This document shows positions 61,119 to 64,000 of a stretch of 64,000 nt of DNA, one piece after another; the stretch's first letter is position 1, and each line of letters begins with the position of its first letter. This DNA comes from CAVPUA01 sp963708805. GTDB lineage: Bacteria; Actinomycetota; Actinomycetes; Mycobacteriales; Jatrophihabitantaceae. The stretch spans positions 992,001-1,056,000 of the forward strand of contig CAVPUA010000003.1 of assembly GCA_963708805.1 (NCBI GenBank), in the 5' to 3' direction. Made by a program: the position numbers and the translations under genes. Under the pieces are notes generated by a model that did not search any database, was not told the DNA's origin, and was given only the letters and a program-made list of their open reading frames with translations.

Positions 61119-63929
61119 ATGGGGCGAGAGCGCATGCCGAATCTGACTTCGACGAAATCTCCGGGCCAACCCAAGAGCGCGAAGACCGCGGTCCCCGCCG
61201 ACCGCCTGCCCCGCGCCGGGCGTCCCAACGACCGCGGACACGAAATTCGCATCGGCCTGCTCGGCACGATCGGCCTCCTGCTGCTCGTGGTCGGCATTCC
61301 CGCCGCGCTGATCCTGTTCGTCGGCTATCCGCTACCCCGAAGCGCGCCGTCGCACAGCTGGCTGACCACGTCACTGAACGCCCGACTGCTGATCAACGTC
61401 CTGGCCTGCGTGGTCTGGGTCGTCTGGGCCCACTTCGCGATCTGCATCGTCGCTGAATGGCGGGCGATCCGGCACGGACGGCTACCCGGTTCGGTGCCCC
61501 TGGGCGGCGGTAGCCAGTTCCTGGCCCGTCGGCTGGTCGCCGCGGTCCTCCTGCTCGCCGGCGCCGCTGCGGTCGTGCCGCACGGCGGCGGCCATGCGCA
61601 GGCGCATGCGACGGCGACGTCGACCCGGGCGACCAGCGTCGCCACCGCGACCGTCAATCGGCCGACGAGCGGATCCCCGACGGCCGTCGTCCAGGCGACA
61701 CAGCCGCAGAGTGCCGCCAAGTACTACGTCGTGCAGCCGCCCGACGGCCGGCGCTACGACTCCCTCTGGGACATCTCGGCCCGCACCCTGGGCAACCCGC
61801 TGCGCTATCACGAGATCTACGAACTCAACAAGGACCGGGTGCAGACCGACGGCCGTTCGCTCATCGACGCGAACCTGATCCGTCCTGGCTGGCAGCTCAT
61901 CCTGCCGGCCGATGCCACCGGTCCCGGGGTGGAGTCCGTCCAGGCGGCTCCCACACCGACACCGGCCGCCGCGCCCGCCGCCGGCTCGGCCGTCCACACA
62001 GGTACGACACGGTCGGTCGTGCCGAACGCTGCCGGCACGATCGCGGCAACGCACACCGAGGCCGCATCCGGCGGCTCGAACGATCTCGAGATCGCCGTCG
62101 GGGGCGGGCTCATGCTGGCCGGTCTGGCGCTGGCGTTGTCGACCCGCCGTGGACCCTACGTCTCGCCCGACGAGCAGGAGTTGTCGCTCGGCGCCGCTGG
62201 TGACCCCGAGCTGGCCCATCTGCTCGATCGCGAACTGCGACGGCTGGCGGCCTGGCGGACGGCCCAGCGTCGACCGCTACCGCACCCGTTGCTGGCCTAC
62301 GTCTCACCCGATCGCATCGTGCTGCAATTGGCCGGGGGAGACGCGTCCGATCCCCCCACGCCGTGGCAGCTCGGCGATGACGGGCGGTCCTGGACGCTCA
62401 CCCCGGACGCCGCGGCCGGAGTCCCCGTCGGGGCCAGCGCGCCGTTCCCGGGACTGGTCGCGGTCGGGCGATCCCACGGATTCGAGCTGTTCGTCGACCT
62501 CGAGCAGGCTCCCGGACTGATCGCCATCGGCGGCGACCTCGAGCGGGCGCGGGAGGCGGTCACGTCGATGGCGGTGCAGGCCGCCACGAGCATCTGGAGC
62601 GACGGCGTCCGGGTCAGCCTGATCGGCTTCGGCGACGGTGCCGACCTCGCCCAGATCGATCCGGAGCTGATGTCGCACTCGCCCCATCTCGACCCGGTGC
62701 TCGACTCATTCGAGGCCGAACACGCCGACCTGCTCGCGCTTGCGCAGGCGAGCGGAGTGGACGGCGTCCTGACCGGGCGTCAGCTGCGGCAGGACGCCGA
62801 CTGGCGTCCGAGGCTCGTCGTCTTGTCCGGGCCGCCGACCTCCGAGCAGGCGATCCGGTTGCAGGCGCTGACCGGCAACCGGTCGAACCTCGTCGTGCTG
62901 GTCGTCGGGAGCTCGCAGGACGCCCGCTGGCGGTTTGCGATCACCTCGAACGGCCGGCTGGATCTCGGCCCGCTCGGGGCATCGGCCGACGCGCACCTGT
63001 TCACCCGTGCCGCGGGCGCGCAGATCGTCGCCACCCTGCGCGCGAGCGCGCAACGGCGCTGTGACCAGAACGCCGCGGTCGCGACCCTCGCCCCGCAGCA
63101 GGCGGTCGTGCTCGACCCGGTTGGCCCGCCACCGGATCCGGCCGCGCCCGTCGCCGTGCAGATCCGGCTGCTCGGACCGGTCGAGGTGCAGGCCGCGGGT
63201 GCGCTGGACTCGGCCCGGCGCGACCTCGCAACCGAGATCGTCGTCGCCGCCGCTCTGCACCCGAACGGGCTGCACGACGCGGTGCTCCGAGCGTCGATCT
63301 GGCCGCGCGGTGTCAGTGACGATGTCGCGACCGCGGCGATGGCCGATGTCAGCCGCTGGCTCGGCGACACTCCCGATGGTCACCCGCGCATCTGGCCGGG
63401 CGACGACGGGCAGTGGCGGCTGTCGGCCGATGTCCGTTCGGACTGGACGACGGTCCAGCAACTGGCCGCCTCGGCGACCGGACGCACCGAACTCGCCACG
63501 CTGAGCCAGGCCGTAGCCCTCTTCGAGGGCGAAGGCTTCTCAGGAACGCCGACCGGGCGCTACAACTGGTTGGCCTTCGGCCGGGCCGCCCGTGACGCGC
63601 GGGTGGCTGTCACCGTCATCTCCCGTCGTGCTGCTGCCCTGCTGGTCGAGCAGGGTCGGCGGTCGGAGGCGATCGACGTCCTCGGTCGCGGGCTGGTGGT
63701 CGTTCCGACCGCCGAGTTGATGTGGCGCGACCTGCTCACGATCACCGGCACCGACGGCCCGACCGCGGCCTCGTCGGTGGCCGATCGCATGTACGCGGCG
63801 CTGGCTGCCCACCACGCCCGTCCCGAGCCCGAGACGGACGCGCTCGTTGCGCAGCTGGCCCCGGGCTATCGCCGCACCCGAGAGATCGCGGGGGAGGAAC
63901 CCAGTACGGCGGGCACCAGAACGGCGTAG
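61119..63929 (+). CDS. Membrane protein with LysM and BTAD (SARP-like) domains
   Basis: This is a 936-residue protein; ATG 61134 is an alternative start. The N-terminal membrane helices are at about residues 45-70, 88-112 and 137-158. A LysM peptidoglycan-binding domain lies at about 203-262 (YYVVQPPDGRRYDSLWDISARTLG ... NLIRPGWQLILP). A further helix follows (LEIAVGGGLMLAGLALALS). A large cytoplasmic part ends in an OmpR/SARP-like winged helix (VQIRLLGPVEVQAAGALDSARRDL) and a bacterial transcriptional activator domain (BTAD) of TPR-like helices. Such proteins neighbour Tad loci in actinobacteria. It may link the cell wall state to regulation; that role is inference. Confidence 0.85.
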   Translation: MGRERMPNLTSTKSPGQPKSAKTAVPADRLPRAGRPNDRGHEIRIGLLGTIGLLLLVVGIPAALILFVGYPLPRSAPSHSWLTTSLNARLLINVLACVVWVVWAHFAICIVAEWRAIRHGRLPGSVPLGGGSQFLARRLVAAVLLLAGAAAVVPHGGGHAQAHATATSTRATSVATATVNRPTSGSPTAVVQATQPQSAAKYYVVQPPDGRRYDSLWDISARTLGNPLRYHEIYELNKDRVQTDGRSLIDANLIRPGWQLILPADATGPGVESVQAAPTPTPAAAPAAGSAVHTGTTRSVVPNAAGTIAATHTEAASGGSNDLEIAVGGGLMLAGLALALSTRRGPYVSPDEQELSLGAAGDPELAHLLDRELRRLAAWRTAQRRPLPHPLLAYVSPDRIVLQLAGGDASDPPTPWQLGDDGRSWTLTPDAAAGVPVGASAPFPGLVAVGRSHGFELFVDLEQAPGLIAIGGDLERAREAVTSMAVQAATSIWSDGVRVSLIGFGDGADLAQIDPELMSHSPHLDPVLDSFEAEHADLLALAQASGVDGVLTGRQLRQDADWRPRLVVLSGPPTSEQAIRLQALTGNRSNLVVLVVGSSQDARWRFAITSNGRLDLGPLGASADAHLFTRAAGAQIVATLRASAQRRCDQNAAVATLAPQQAVVLDPVGPPPDPAAPVAVQIRLLGPVEVQAAGALDSARRDLATEIVVAAALHPNGLHDAVLRASIWPRGVSDDVATAAMADVSRWLGDTPDGHPRIWPGDDGQWRLSADVRSDWTTVQQLAASATGRTELATLSQAVALFEGEGFSGTPTGRYNWLAFGRAARDARVAVTVISRRAAALLVEQGRRSEAIDVLGRGLVVVPTAELMWRDLLTITGTDGPTAASSVADRMYAALAAHHARPEPETDALVAQLAPGYRRTREIAGEEPSTAGTRTA

Positions 63930-63948
63930 TTCCGCACCGGGCGGAACT
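63928..63948 (+). terminator. Small hairpin at the end of the LysM-BTAD gene
   Basis: AGTTCCGC (63928-63935) pairs perfectly with GCGGAACT (63941-63948) around a 5-base loop, overlapping the stop codon. No T run follows. Confidence 0.4.
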
Positions 63949-63997
63949 GCGTGATCAGCGGAGGGCGACGCGTCCTCGACGTGAAAGGGAGAAACGC

Positions 63998-64000
63998 ATG
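63998..64000 (+). CDS. Start codon of a further gene (cut by window end)
   Basis: An ATG at the last three bases follows GAAAGGGAG with ideal spacing, so another gene very likely begins here. Nothing of its product is visible. Confidence 0.5.

Overview
The window is high-GC DNA (about two thirds G+C by eye) from an actinobacterium (class Actinomycetes). The evidence is GTG/TTG start codons, a complete mce lipid-import operon with its Mkl ATPase, HadA/HadB-type dehydratases downstream of rpmG, a NusG with a long acidic N-terminal extension, tRNA genes without an encoded CCA, and a Tad (Flp) pilus locus. The order tRNA-Thr, tRNA-Met, rpmG, hadA, hadB ... tRNA-Trp, secE, nusG, rplK, rplA ... rplJ, rplL ... 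rpoB, rpoC is the conserved actinobacterial information-processing region, here opened up by several accessory insertions. I cannot place the genus.

Layout. 0-3 kb: korAB 2-oxoacid:ferredoxin oxidoreductase (minus strand). 3.4-8.1 kb: housekeeping genes (small acidic protein, cysteine dioxygenase plus rhodanese behind an unusual leader, carbonic anhydrase, HtpX, RmlA, YajQ, tRNA-Tyr). 8.4-14.4 kb: polyol uptake and oxidation (DeoR regulator, binding protein, two permeases, mannitol-type dehydrogenase). 14.4-18.9 kb: tRNA-Thr, tRNA-Met, rpmG, a tightly overlapping TetR/DUF4873/HadA/HadB/DUF2505/GNAT set, and an aspartate-type aminotransferase. 18.9-23.4 kb: a likely acquired, partly decayed small-molecule cluster (methyltransferase fragment, saccharopine-dehydrogenase-like fragment, EamA exporter, ATP-grasp ligase, AlaX-type tRNA-editing hydrolase) next to a truncated DUF1330 remnant. 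23.7-26.5 kb: tRNA-Trp, secE, nusG, rplK, rplA and a strong terminator. 26.8-32.2 kb: a four-gene cytosolic S8 protease / ECF sigma / small beta protein / TPR-CHAT protease module placed between rplA and rplJ. 32.4-33.7 kb: rplJ, rplL and two terminators. 34-45 kb: mce operon (mkl, two yrbE, mceA-F, two Mce-associated proteins). 45.1-52.8 kb: rpoB and rpoC. 52.9-64 kb: Tad pilus genes (cpaB, tadZ, cpaF, tadB, tadC, flp, two tadE-like, tadG-like), a lipoprotein, a secreted protein and a large membrane LysM-BTAD protein.

How the genes work together. The polyol genes form a sense-import-oxidise unit that lacks its own ABC ATPase. The mce genes encode a full lipid importer: ATPase, two permeases, six substrate-binding shaft proteins and two accessory membrane proteins. 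The Tad genes encode motor, platform, pilin and minor pilins, but no prepilin peptidase is visible. The two most interesting accessory regions are the protease/sigma/CHAT module and the decayed opine/ATP-grasp cluster.

Data caution. About three dozen apparent single-base frameshifts interrupt clearly essential genes (korA, korB, rpoB, rpoC) and others (cpaB, tadZ, ATP-grasp, AlaX), while neighbouring genes are intact. Most look like sequence or assembly indels, often one extra base in a short run. Coordinates for such genes span the whole reconstructed reading frame.
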